A stretch of DNA of 41,219 bases from Geosiphon pyriformis. Its lineage: Eukaryota; Glomeromycota; Glomeromycetes; Archaeosporales; Geosiphonaceae. The notes under the pieces were generated by a model. The model was not told the DNA's origin and ran no database searches. It saw only the letters and a list, made by a program, of their open reading frames with translations. Where the stretch lies: NCBI GenBank assembly GCA_016748015.1, contig JAAOMT010000352.1, positions 790,745-831,963 on the forward strand, written 5' to 3'. Shown in pieces: positions 23,152 through 33,744 of this stretch; the first letter of the stretch is position 1; each line of letters starts with the position of its first letter. A program made the position numbers and the translations under genes.

Positions 23152-24485
23152 TCATAGAATTTGTTCTGGTAGAATTAAAGGTAATTGTGTTCCAATTCTG
23201 GGTGTTTTTGTTGTTATTACTGGTTTACTGTAATAGAATTTCAGCCAGTTATCATGTGCTGCTTTTTTTAATATTTTATCATTTAGTCTTAGCTTGTATG
23301 CTCCATTTTCAAGTATTTCATGAATATAAAATGGTCCATCTCACTTGTGATCAAATTTTCCACTCCATTGTTTTTCTATTTTTGTACAATGCAACAATAC
23401 TTTATCTCCAATTTTGTAGCTAATTATATTATTTGGTAACTGGTTATTATGTCTCATTTTTTGTTGTTTTTGTGATTGTTCAATATTTTGTGCTGTTTTT
23501 CTTCTTTTGTTTTCTAAAGTTTTCATTAATTCGTATGTTCTTCTAAGTAGTGTTTTCTGGAATGTTGCTTCAGTAATAGTGTCACTTGGATAAATTAGGA
23601 TAGTAAGTTCAACTGGTAATGTGGCTTTTTTTCCATAAACTAGTTTAAATAGTGTGAATTGTGTAGTATCTTGTTTTACTGTTCTATATACTAGTAGTAC
23701 TGCTGGTATGAACAAATCCCATTTTTTTCATGTTTATTACTAATTTTCACTAGTAATTTGCATAATGTGTGATTAAATCTTTCAACTAATCTATTTGTTT
23801 GTGGATGGTATGATGATGACAGTGGTTGCTTGATTCCAAATTTTTGGCTAAGTTCTTTTAAGGTGTTGTTTACAAAGTATGTGTCTTGATCTGATAGCAA
23901 TTCTTGTGGATATTCATGCTGACAAATTAAGTCTTTATGTACAAATTGAGCTATGGAAATAGCATCAGCTGTTTTAATAGCTCTAGCTTCTGGCTATTTG
24001 ATAAGATAGTCTACAGCTACTGCAATATAACAGTTGTTTCTTGTTATTATTGGTAAGAGTCCAACTAAATCAATTCCAATTCTGTTAAATGGCTGTCCAA
24101 CTTTTATTGGTCTTAATAATTCTGTTGTTTTTGCTCTTCCTCTTCATTGGCATGGGTCACAATTTTTTATGTATTGGATTATGTCTAAACTCATTTTTGG
24201 CCAATAGTAACGGCTAGTTACATGTTGGATAGTTGCTGTTTTTCTAAAGTGGTTTGAATGAATATCTGAGTGCATGTTAAATAAGATAGTTTCTTTTTTA
24301 TTTGTGATTATAACTCTTAATGGATTATCTGGATTTTGTCGATTCCAGTAATAAAGTATGTAATTTTGGATGAAATAGTGTTTTGTTAATTTTTGGAGCT
24401 TAATTAGCTCTTTTACTGGTATTTCTTTATCTATTTGTAGTGTTTCCAAGTATTGGCTGAGGTTTTTGTAAAGATGGTTGTTCAT
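23152..24485 (-). pseudogene. gypsy-2 integrase as a separate ORF
   Basis: Begins at ATG 24485 in a different frame from RNase H, 29 nt after the RNase H stop. The start (NLSQYLETLQIDKE) matches the gypsy-1 integrase start. H2C2 finger MHSDIHSNHF to NCDPCQ; DDE core with D in GIDLVGLL, D in LLSDQDTYF, E in NRLVERFNHTL; GPF module DGPFYIHEI. Stops include TAG in IK*PEA and TGA in HK*DGPF, both Trp in gypsy-1. A 1-bp loss in an A run near 23720 shifts the frame. The terminal TGA 23154-23152 is at the same place as in gypsy-1. Confidence 0.9.
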
Positions 24486-26349
24486 TGTTGTTGTGGCAGG
24501 TGGGTTGGTGATTTTTATGTGTGTTTCATTTTTAACAAACAGTCAACATTAGCATTTTTGGTACCTTTTTTGTATTTGATAATATAATTATATAGTGCTA
24601 ATGTTTGTGAGCATCTGGCGTATTTTCCTTTTAGCACTTTTTTGTTATTTAACCAGATCAAACCTCTATAATCTGTGGTAATCTCAAAGAGTTGGTACCA
24701 TAAATATGTGTCAAAGTGAACACAACTCCAGACTACTGCTAAGCATTCAAGTTCGTGTGCTGTATAGTTTTGTTCTGCTGTACTGAGACTTCTGCTGGCA
24801 TAAACAATTACACGTTCTCTTCCATTATTATCTTTTTGTAACAGAATGGCTCCAAGTCCAGTTCTAGAGGCATCTGTGGCCAAAATAAATTTCTTGTTGA
24901 AATTCGGATAGATCATTATTGGTAATTCAATAAGCTTTTGTCTAAAGTACTCAAAAGCTTTTTGTTGTGCTTCAGTCCATTCAAATTTCACATTTTTGGA
25001 TAGTAGGTAATTAAGGGGTTTAATGATGTTTGAAAAGTTTTCTACAAAGTGGCAGTAGTAAGATGTGAGTTCTAAAAAGCTTTTAACTTCTAAAACGTTT
25101 TGAAGTACTGGAAAATTTTTTACTTTGTCTATTTTTGATAGATCTGGTTTTATTCCATCTTTTCCAATTACATGTCCTAAAAATGCTAGCTCATTTTTTC
25201 CAAAGAAACATTTTTCTAGATTTAGTTTAAGTCCAGCGTGTCTTAATCTCTCAAAAACTTGTTGTAAATATTGGAGATGATCCATGAATTTTGACGAAAA
25301 AACATTTGTATCATCCAAGTAGACAACAATGGATTGTTACAAGATTTCAGAGTAAATTATGTCCATTAGTTTTTGGAATGTTGCAGGAGTGTTTATCAAT
25401 CCAAATGGCATTACATTGAACTTATAATTGCCATTTTGTGTTGTGAATGCTGTTTTATGCCTGTCCTTTGGGTCTATTTCCACTTGCCAGTATCCACTGG
25501 TCAAGTCTAGTGTAGAAAACCATTTTGCTCCTCCAAAAACATTGAAGATTTTGTTGATTAATGGTATTGGGTATGAATTTTTGGTTGTTTTGCTGTTTAG
25601 TTTGCAATAGTTGATGCAAAATCTAATTTTTCCATTCTTTTTCCTTACTAAAACAACTGGTGAGAACCATAGGCTCATTGATGGTTGGATTATTTCTTTT
25701 TTCAACATGTTTTGGACTTCTTTTCTGATAAAATTATGTTCTATTGGTGGGACACAGTAAGTGCATTGTTTTTTAGGTCTAGTATCTCCAGTGGGGATTT
25801 GGTGTTGAACCAAGTTGATTCTTCCAAATTCGCCATTTTGTGAAAATATATCAGAGTATTTTAAAATTAGTGCTTTTAATTATCACTGTTGGTCAGGATC
25901 CATTGTTCTAATGTTTAATTTGGCCAATTCTTCTGGCATAAATTGATAGCATTCCAATGGTTGTTGCTAATTTATTGAAGTGAGTTCACAGTAAAGGGCA
26001 ATTTCTGGAAAATTTAAAATTTCTTGTGGTGTTGACATGTTTTCTAGCTCTGTTCTGAGGTATCCAATGATGGTATCTTCTGGAATGTAGATGGGTTCTT
26101 CTGTAGTGTTTGTGATAGGAATTTTTATCTATTGAGCTTTATCAGCTGGAATAAAAAAGTTAGTAAGTCCTATGAGAAACTGTTGGCAAGTTTTTGAATA
26201 AGGCTCAAATATTAGGTCTTTTTCTTTAATTGTTCTTTTTATTCTTATTTCTGATTTTCCATATGATAGAAGTGTGATGAACTGCTCAGTTTTAATTACT
26301 TTGCCTTTTTCCTCTATTGTTTCAGCAAAATTTGCTTCAATTCTTTTTC

Positions 26350-26790
26350 CTGTTGATCCGAAACCAAAAGTTCCTCTCGTTGTTTGTAACAATTCCTCAC
26401 AATTTTCTACTGGCACAAATTTCCCAATTTTTGCCAATGGTAAGAAAATTGCTTGTGTAATCTTTTCCTTAGATTCAATGGTATAAGGCTTTTCTGAATT
26501 GTTCTGTAGCAAAACCATCAAATTTCCAGTGTATCTGAAGTCAATTACTCCTCTTTGAATGCTTATTTCTTTTTTCACAAGACTTGATTATGATGCTATT
26601 TGAATCATTATTCCTGGCAGAATTTCAACCACTATTTTTAGGTCGATTTTGGTGATGCTCCTGGGTGGTAATGTTGTGGATTTGTCTTCCAGATAATATA
26701 GATCAAATCCAGCATCAGTTGAATGGGCTCTTTCGGGTATTATTCCTAAGTGCCCATTGTCAAAGTATTGGATGTTGATTACCTGTTTTA
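26350..26790 (-). other. trimeric-type dUTPase domain in gypsy-2 Pol
   Basis: dUTPase hydrolyses dUTP to dUMP and pyrophosphate, keeping uracil out of DNA. All five family motifs occur in order: motif 1 STDAGFDLYY; motif 2 AS-stop-SSL (normally R-S-S/G-L); motif 3 RGVIDFRYTGNL; motif 4 KITQAIFLPL; motif 5 TTRGTFGFGSTG. Length of about 145 residues fits one subunit. The catalytic Asp of motif 3 and the Arg/Gly-rich fifth motif are intact; the stop falls exactly on the motif-2 Arg. The domain is in frame with protease upstream and RT downstream, so it was part of Pol. Confidence 0.93.
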
Positions 26791-26904
26791 GGTTAGTATA
26801 GGCTATAAATTTTTCTGACTCAGGACCTTTAAGTGAGTCTTGTTGATTTATTGATTGATTTTAAGACTGCTGATTCTCAATTTCTATTTTTCTTTCTAAG
26901 TCCC

Positions 26905-27530
26905 ATTTGTCTTGACACTCTTCACAGCACTGATTTTGGCATGGGATAAGACAGTTTTCACAGAGGTAAGTGTTGATTTGGGCGAGATATTGTTCTTACT
27001 TTTGTTAAGTAGGGCATAGTTGTTGGTAGTAGTTCTGGAATTTGTTCACTGAATCAAACATGTTGTAACTGGTGACTTTGTCGGCTACTTCGGCTGACTC
27101 TTTCCAACATTGTATTTCTTTGGTGGTTTTTTCTCTTACTTTGGTCTGTGCAGTGTTGTACAACTTGTCCTCATTGTGTGGGTAATGCTGTAGTCTTTTT
27201 AACGCTCTGTTGAATGCTGCTTTGAATGGCATTCCTCCACTTACCCAATCACAGATGAGAATTGTGTATTGGCAAGTTGCATTATATGTTCCTCTTCTGC
27301 CTAGTATGTCATTTTAGTTACACCCTCTTGGTAATGGTTCTCCACAAGCAAGGCATGGTTCCTCATCCCATTTTTTGTGTCTTTCTGGGTAATCATATTT
27401 TTCTTTGTTACAACGGTTACAATAGTAGTGGATGGGGTTTCTTGGGTCTTCGTCTGGTGCACTGCACACAGTCATAGACAAGAGTTTTTTCTTACAAACT
27501 GAGCATTCTAGCTTTGGTCTGCATTGCTGG
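26905..27530 (-). other. double cysteine-cluster region between protease and dUTPase
   Basis: About 200 residues lie between protease and dUTPase. Cluster 1 (about 27510-27320) has spacing C-x2-C-x9-C-x14-C-x2-C-x18-C-x2-C-x7-C, eight Cys in CxxC pairs, which suggests two zinc sites. A helical part follows (FNRALKRLQHYPHNEDKLYN). Cluster 2 (about 26970-26915) reads C-x2-C-x3-C-x3-C-C-x2-C. I do not recognise the domain. Zinc binding is inferred from spacing only. Confidence 0.7.
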
Positions 27531-27699
27531 TGGTTTCTTTGTGAACTTATCTGGTTTTATTCAGATTTTTTTTTGCTGGTCCACATTGGTACAGCTGGTA
27601 GTTCTGTTCTTTGGTCATTAGCCCAAGAAAGCTGATAGATTTCGATGACTGATAGTACTGAATTTTTCTTAAATTTGAAGATAGGTCTTTGGTTGGTGC

Positions 27700-28200
27700 T
27701 GGGTTTTTGGAAGTGGCCACAGGTGGCTAGAATTCTGGCCTGGTGGCTATTATAATTGATCAGAAGCTCTTGGGTGGTCCAGTCTAGAGTGGCGTTGGCT
27801 TTTGTTAGCCAATCATTCCTTATTAATACTTGATATTGTGTAGCATCTATTACTAATACTTTTGTAGGTATTACTATGCCGTTAATTTCGAAAGGAAATA
27901 AGTTGATTTTGCTATGAGGCAGCTTTGTACTTCTATTGGCTGTTATAATTTGGAACATCACAGCATGATTAACTTTGAAACCCAGTTGGTTTATTAGTTG
28001 AAGCATTATGATGCTTTTAGTGAATCCACTATCTAAGATAAGTTTAATTGGGGTATTGTTTACAGTGGCTTCCATATACATAGCAGTAATTGGGCATTTT
28101 TTGTCCAATGCTGCTTCACTGAACATAGTCTTGTTTTTTTTTAATTCAAAAGGAAAAATAGCTGCGAGGCTGCTATCTTTGGTAACAACTGCTAGTGGTA
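27700..28200 (-). other. retropepsin-like protease domain of gypsy-2
   Basis: IKLILDSGFTKSIIMLQLIN carries the D-S-G active site (about 28020-28034). A later hydrophobic strand with VLVIDATQYQVLIRNDWL and NATLDWTTQELLI matches the flap and C-terminal part of gypsy proteases. The active-site Asp is intact. The role is maturation of the Gag-Pol polyprotein. Confidence 0.88.
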
Positions 28201-28569
28201 TTGTTTGGCTCAATTTGTTGAAGGAATTTTTGGTTTTGTTTATGTTTCTATCATCATTGTTTCCGATAATCAGATTTTCTGGTATATTAAGATAAGTTTG
28301 TTGATAATTTTGGTAGTTTGGATTGGTTTGCTGACTGGTTCCAGCATGATTTGGATTCCTTTGGACCAACACGTTCTGGTTCCACATGAGCTGATTTCAG
28401 AGCTTGGAACACCAATTCGGGTTGGCTATCATGGGCTGTTGCTGGTAAGTTCTTTGATTTTGATACATAGTGGAATATTGGTGTGATATTGGCGTGTACT
28501 GGTTTCTGGACATTTGGGGTGGCACATAATAATTATTTTTGCATGCTTCCTGCATCATTCGCATTTGAC

Positions 28570-28611
28570 ATTGACTAATCAAATGTCCTACACATTTACA
28601 AAAATGGCAGG
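28570..28611 (-). other. Gag CCHC zinc knuckle of gypsy-2
   Basis: CHFCKCVGHLISQC fits C-x2-C-x4-H-x4-C with all ligands present. Upstream is a Glu/Lys-rich helical stretch (about 28870-28655); downstream is a Gln/Asn/Tyr-rich linker leading to the protease. Family role: RNA packaging. Confidence 0.88.
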
Positions 28612-30274
28612 CACATGTTTCTGTTCTGAATTCCTGGTGCGATAAGCAAATATTTCAACTGTCACTGACTTTCTGGCTGTGTCTTTGGGGTGGTTGGTAT
28701 GTATTTCTTCTTGGATCCAGGATGAGATAACTTTCTATTTTCTTAGAGAGTTCCTCCCCTAATTGTGTTATTTTTTTCTCTAATGTTTCTGTCTTATTTT
28801 CTTCCATTACCATGTTAACCATTTGACTATGGTTAGCTTCTTTCTCAGCCAATTCAAGGGCTTTGGTGAGCATAACGGCTTCTGGTAAGGAATTAGGGTG
28901 GGCAGGGCATATTCTTCCTAAAATGCTGCTTTTTAATCCTCTAATAAACTGATTTAAAACCTAAGAATCAGTGTAGTATCCTTGTTTAATCGCTTCAATC
29001 TGATGGTAAATTTGATTGAATCAAGCAAGATATTGGGTAACAGTTTCATTGGTACTTTGCTTGATAGTATTGAATTCATTCTGTAGTTGGATTATGGCGT
29101 TTGGATCGCTAAAATACTCTAGAAGTGCATTTTTAAATTCGGCAAAGCTCGTGGGTTTTGTTTCCAGGCTTTAATACCATGAGTTAACTGTGCTTTTCAG
29201 GAAGAAAGATAATGTTTGAATTGCTCTTTGGTTATTCCAATTATTTGCTTGGATGGTTTTTTGCGCTTCTTTGAATCATGTGTACATGTCTGTTTCTTCT
29301 TCTTTTCCTGAGAAATCTGTTAGTCTTGCGATGTATAGTGTGGCTATTTTATTGCTGTTTTCTGCTGGTGGGCTTATTGGTCTAAGAAGAGGTGGGATGA
29401 TATTTCCTTGAGTGTTCCTAAAGGTGGCTTCTCTTATATTCAGTTCTTTCTCTTGATTATGAGTTTCTTGGTTTTTGGACTGGCTGCTTGTTTCAGTGAC
29501 TGGTCTTGTGCTTGTTTTTTCACTGGTTTCTTCAGATTCCGATTCAGACTCCTCTTAACAGTTTTCAAACTCCACTCTGAATTTTGGTTGAAAAAAGGGT
29601 TTTTGGAATAGCAATGAATATCTTTTTGTAATTGGTATATCTTCCTAATTGTGTTGTTTGAACTTCTCAATATAATTAGAAGTTCTCGGTGTTTGTGAGA
29701 TTAATATGGATGATGATGCAGCTTCTAATGGAAGTTGGATTTTATTATCTGGGGAAAAATGATAAAATCTTTCTTCTGGTGAATGAATGTGTTGTTTTTT
29801 TACTGATTGCGTGATGTTTTTCTTAGGTGTTTGGACAGGTGTTTCTAATTTTTACTGATTTTCTTTATGATTAATTTCTGGATTGTAGATGTGTTCTCTG
29901 GTGTTCTTTGTGGATATTGGAAAATTTTTGTTGGTGTATTGTTCTATTTCGCAATGAATTTTGACAATAGTCATGGTTATTACTGCTATTTCTTTGGTAG
30001 TGTATTGTGATAATTCTCTATACAATCCAAGTTTTGTGTTATGTAATTCTTCTTTCTTTTCTATATGATAATTTATTCTGGCATTGATATAATAAGTGAG
30101 GGCAGATTTTGCTAGACAATATTCTTTTGGTAATTCAAGATTACTTTGATGTTATGTGTAAATAGCATGGCAGAATTCAAGAACAATAAGGTTAAGAGTT
30201 TTTGTTGCCACTTTTTGTTTCTTTTTTTTTAACAATAAATTAATGCTAATTATTATTTTTTTTTGATTTTCTTT

Positions 30275-30291
30275 CCTCATAGGATTCACCA
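30275..30291 (-). other. candidate tRNA primer-binding site of gypsy-2
   Basis: On the minus strand, two nt after the 5' LTR, TGGTGAATCCTATGAGG begins with TGG as expected for the complement of a tRNA CCA end. The matching tRNA was not identified. Confidence 0.6.
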
Positions 30292-30293
30292 AA

Positions 30294-31170
30294 TGTTACA
30301 GGATAGTTTTCTTGATATATTTAATTGCCGATATCTCATTTTAATTGCAATTAGTCTCTCGTGAGTTTCTCAATTCTATTTGTGTGATAATATCACTTGT
30401 TATACTAAAGGCTTTCTCTTTAATGTTGCAATCTAAGTTATTTCTCAATTCCTGATTGTTGTGTGTGTTTATGTACTCCTTTTCAAAGGCTGAACTGAAA
30501 TCTATCCACTGTCTGAGGTTTTTTCTGAGGCTATCTTTGCAATTGCCTGATGTGTTTTTCTAATCTAGAAACACAGAATGTTAATGGCCTTTAGTGCTTT
30601 TTCTAATTCTTACAATAAAGCTTTTATTAATTAGTAACAACATGAATAATCTTGATCAAGGATTATTCTTCCAAGAGATTTAACTAATGAATGATAGTTT
30701 CATTCAATAATTAACACAAATAAGTTTCTTACTACTTTGGAGTTGTGATAATTCAGTTTTAAATATTCTTTTTCATTTCTTTTTGATTTAAAGGTTTCTT
30801 GGAATATTTAATTTTTAAAGGTATGATTTAAAGTAGAGTTTGTTGAATAAATTGGATCTATTGCTTGATAAGTTATGATTTTTATTATTTGATTGGCTTT
30901 TCTCAATATTAAAGCTACTGTATATATATATGTTTGTAATTCTATGAGAAAACACATTGTAATACTTTCTTTTTGATATTTCAACCTAGTGTTTGCTGCT
31001 ATCACCAGTTGGTGTTGGCTGCTATTGTGAACTGGTGCTTGCCACTATTACAAGATAGTATTTGCTACTATGTTAATCATTACTTTTCTAAGATTATTAC
31101 TGCACTATATTATGATTGAATAGTTTATATTATTTTTATGATTCTTTTGCTAAATTCTTAAATTGTAATA
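30294..31170 (-). repeat. 5' LTR of gypsy-2 (877 bp)
   Basis: Near-identical partner of 21466-22341. In plus view it starts TGTTAC and ends GTAATA. On the element strand the four-unit repeat (30986-31075) lies upstream of a TATATATATA tract (30920-30932), the expected U3 order. CCAA follows at 31171. Confidence 0.95.
30986..31075 (-). promoter_or_regulatory. four-unit tandem repeat in gypsy-2 U3
   Basis: Units of 20-24 bp with plus-strand core TGGTG(T/C)T(T/G)GC..CTAT, also present at 22157-22246 in the other LTR. Different sequence from the gypsy-1 repeats but the same place relative to the TATA tract, so probably enhancer units. Confidence 0.7.
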
Positions 31171-33744
31171 CCAAATGAGCCTTGGCCAAACTTGGTTTAG
31201 ATAGGCCATCAATCAAAAGAAAAATACCCAGATATCTATAAAATTCACTCTTCTTGGCAATTGAAATCTTAGAGCCACTAATAGACAGTGAAATATTCTT
31301 GACATCCTGGTTAATAGAAATGGCAACCATCTTATTCATGTTTATAGAAATATCATTAATAAAAAAAAATTTACTGGCAATATTTAGAATCTGCTGAGTA
31401 GCAGTCATGCAATTCCCAATCGAGATAGTATCATCAACAAAGGCTTCTACAGCAAAGAAAGATGTTTTGCCACTTTTAGGGTCAACTCTACCAGTTTTTG
31501 TAAAAAAATTTGTATGTACTCTATAACCAATTAATTGCTTATGCCTTTTAACCTCACAAAGCAGAGAATCATAAAAAATCTTCCACAATAGAGGTAAGAA
31601 CACCTCCTCTTGATCCAATCTATTATAGACAGTATACCCATCAGTGAGCCCAAAGTTGGTCATCACCCTGTTAAATCTATTATTGTGTATGCCACCAAAA
31701 AACTCCACAAAATGGGGACACATTTTGATCCTCTTGAGACAATTAAGCAAATAAAACCAACTGACAGAATCATATGCCTTTTGCATATCTTGGAGAACCA
31801 ACTACAGCTTCCTGTTCTTTTTCAATACATTCTCAATTAAAGAACCAACAGCAAAAATTGGGGATTGGGTGGATGTGTCCTTCAAGATTGAGAAGTTGTC
31901 ACCATGTAAGATATCAAGCTTGCTACAGACCAAGGAGATTTGGTCTGAAAAGATCTTTGACAAAATCTTCTGGGCCATTTCAATCAAAGCAATTGGTCTG
32001 GTATTAGTAAGAGTTCCTTCCCAGTCATAAGACTTCGGTATCATAGAAACCCAAGCATGCTGTCACTGTGTTGGAACCTGACCTGATGCCAAACATATAT
32101 TGAATATGTCCAACAGACCACTCAAAACTTGCCTATTATCATGTTTCCAGAGTTTATTGAGAATACCTGACAGGCCAGCAGCTTTGCTATCAGGCAGACC
32201 ACCAACAACTTAGAAAAATTCATCAAAACTGATATTAAACATAATTTTTGCAAAGGCATTATCATTAACATAACTTAAGGGAACATATTGGCTAGACCAA
32301 CATTTAGGCCATACTTTAGGCACCATGCAGACTTTAGTCCATTCTTCTATAACCTTGTCAACTATAGGCTTAACCTCATGAGGTTCTAAGACCAATTCAT
32401 TATTGACTACTAGATGGTCTAAGACAACTTTCTGGAATGGCCGATCCAAAACACTCTTGATCATTCTATTTTTATCAGAACAAAAGTTCTCCATACACTT
32501 GTTTATGGCCTTTCTGATCATCTTATTTCTGGCAATCCTGAATTCAAAGTATTTAGACCTACAATATCTCTTCTTAACCATAGACAAATGACCCAAAATC
32601 TTATCTAAAGCCTCACAATTATCAATTATAATATGTACTTCAGAAGCATCTTTCATATTAATGACAAACCAGACATCAAGAAAGCATGCAGTTTCTAACT
32701 CTTGGAAGGAGCTCACACTTTTTACAAGTTTGGCTACCAAACACTCCAGCTTGTAGAACTTAAATGATTGCTTATTCCTAGAACAATCAAACTTATTAAA
32801 CCACTGCCTAGAAAACACCTTATTAGTGGAATCAATTACTACACATTTCAAAATTTCTCACATAGTGTCTAAATTACTATTGTCTTTTGCACGAATAAAG
32901 TTACCCACCAAATTTGCAAATTTGTCTGCTGAATACTCTCTGAACTGCAACTACTTGGTGACATTAGCATTATTGATTTTAAACTTCTATTTGTCCTTAT
33001 TGGCCTGTTTACGTTTGGAATTAAGACTGACATCTAACAGACCACCCAAATCAACTGAAACTGAAACAGATCTATGGTCAGTGTTAAAAAATTCCGAAAC
33101 AAATTCTACCTTATAGCCAGCAATCGCAGACATTAAACTCTGGGTCACAAAAATAAAGTCAATGACTTGCTCAACACTCTTAGAGTTGCTCCAAGTAGGA
33201 GACTTGGCCAATAAATGTTCACACAATAAATTGAATAAACCCAAGTTCACACAGAATTTAAAAGTCACACTCTTCTTTGAATTACTCTTATTGAAATTCC
33301 CACCCAAAACCACAAAAGTACTGGAGTTGACTGCTCTGGCAATAAAGGCATTAACATTAGCTGCCTGACCAAATTTTGTCTCAGCAGAGGCACTAGCATA
33401 CAAACCCAGAACTGTGACAGACAACTTCCCTTTAAACAAAAGTCTAATTGAGATAACATGACCAGAAATCTCCTCGACCTTAGACACATGATGAATCAGA
33501 GAGTTATTAACAATGATAGCTACCTCAGCACCAAGAAAACCTTTATTCAAACCAGAAGTGAAAATCCAGATATCATCGAACTTGTTCATAATCCACAGCC
33601 TAATGTTAGATCTCAACTTTGTCTCCATAATTACTGAAATCATATTCCCTAATTTTTTGTGCAGCACACAACATCTTCTTGTTTAACAAGCATGTTGATG
33701 CCATAAACATTGCATGTAGCAATTTTCCAAACTAAATTAGTCAT
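31171..33744 (-). pseudogene. LINE-C ORF2, 5' part: endonuclease and RT
   Basis: Starts at ATG 33744-33742 (MTNLVWKIATCNV), overlapping the ORF1 terminal TGA. A 1-bp deletion near 33676 (between QEDVV and HKKLGN) shifts the frame. AP endonuclease: METKLRS, VVLGGNFNKSN (catalytic Asp changed to Asn at 33295-33307), VIDFIF, FFNTDH. RT: LQDMQKAYDSVSW, LDQEEVFLPLLW, AFVDDTISIG, so motif A and motif C are intact. Stops include TAG in RKL*LVLQD, a Trp in LINE-B. The frame is cut by gypsy-2 after LSKPSLAKAH. Confidence 0.9.

Larger units (their letters stand above)
24515..30280 (-). pseudogene. gypsy-2 Gag-Pol: Gag, protease, dUTPase, RT, RNase H
   Basis: One frame of 1922 codons with no net frameshift but roughly twenty stops, ending TAA 24517-24515. 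Gag: KPTSFAEFKNALLEYF, FNTIKQS, QVLNQFIRGL at about 29230-28900, then a CCHC knuckle. Protease 28387-27557, cysteine-rich part 27530-26905, dUTPase 26790-26350. RT about 25740-25150: CINYCKLNS, FSTLDLTSGYWQV, FNVMPFGLINTPATFQ and an intact YLDDTNVFS. RNase H about 24900-24530: LATDAS, ELECLAVVW, TTDYRG, NVDCL. Gag and Pol share one frame, so no programmed frameshift is needed between them. The most upstream Met (30280) lies inside the PBS and may not be the true start. Confidence 0.93.
21466..31170 (-). mobile_element. Ty3/gypsy LTR retrotransposon gypsy-2 with dUTPase
   Basis: Complete minus-strand element of 9705 bp inserted in the RT of LINE-C. It has 5' LTR 30294-31170, PBS 30275-30291, a Gag-Pol frame 24515-30280, a separate integrase ORF, ORF3, a PPT (22342-22355) and 3' LTR 21466-22341. 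Gag-Pol order is Gag, CCHC knuckle, retropepsin, cysteine clusters, dUTPase, RT, RNase H. Many in-frame stops and at least two 1-bp deletions make it non-autonomous. The LTRs differ by about 7-8 percent, only by transitions. Confidence 0.95.

Noticed and set aside
29440-29670. Small Lys-rich ORF on the minus strand
   Set aside because: It is out of frame with the Gag-Pol reading that shows clear Gag similarity through the same bases.
21466-31170. Canonical RIP of the Neurospora type
   Set aside because: The C/T and G/A differences between the LTRs are not limited to CpA; by eye CpC, CpT and CpG are also common. A transition-only process is supported, the specific RIP mechanism is not.
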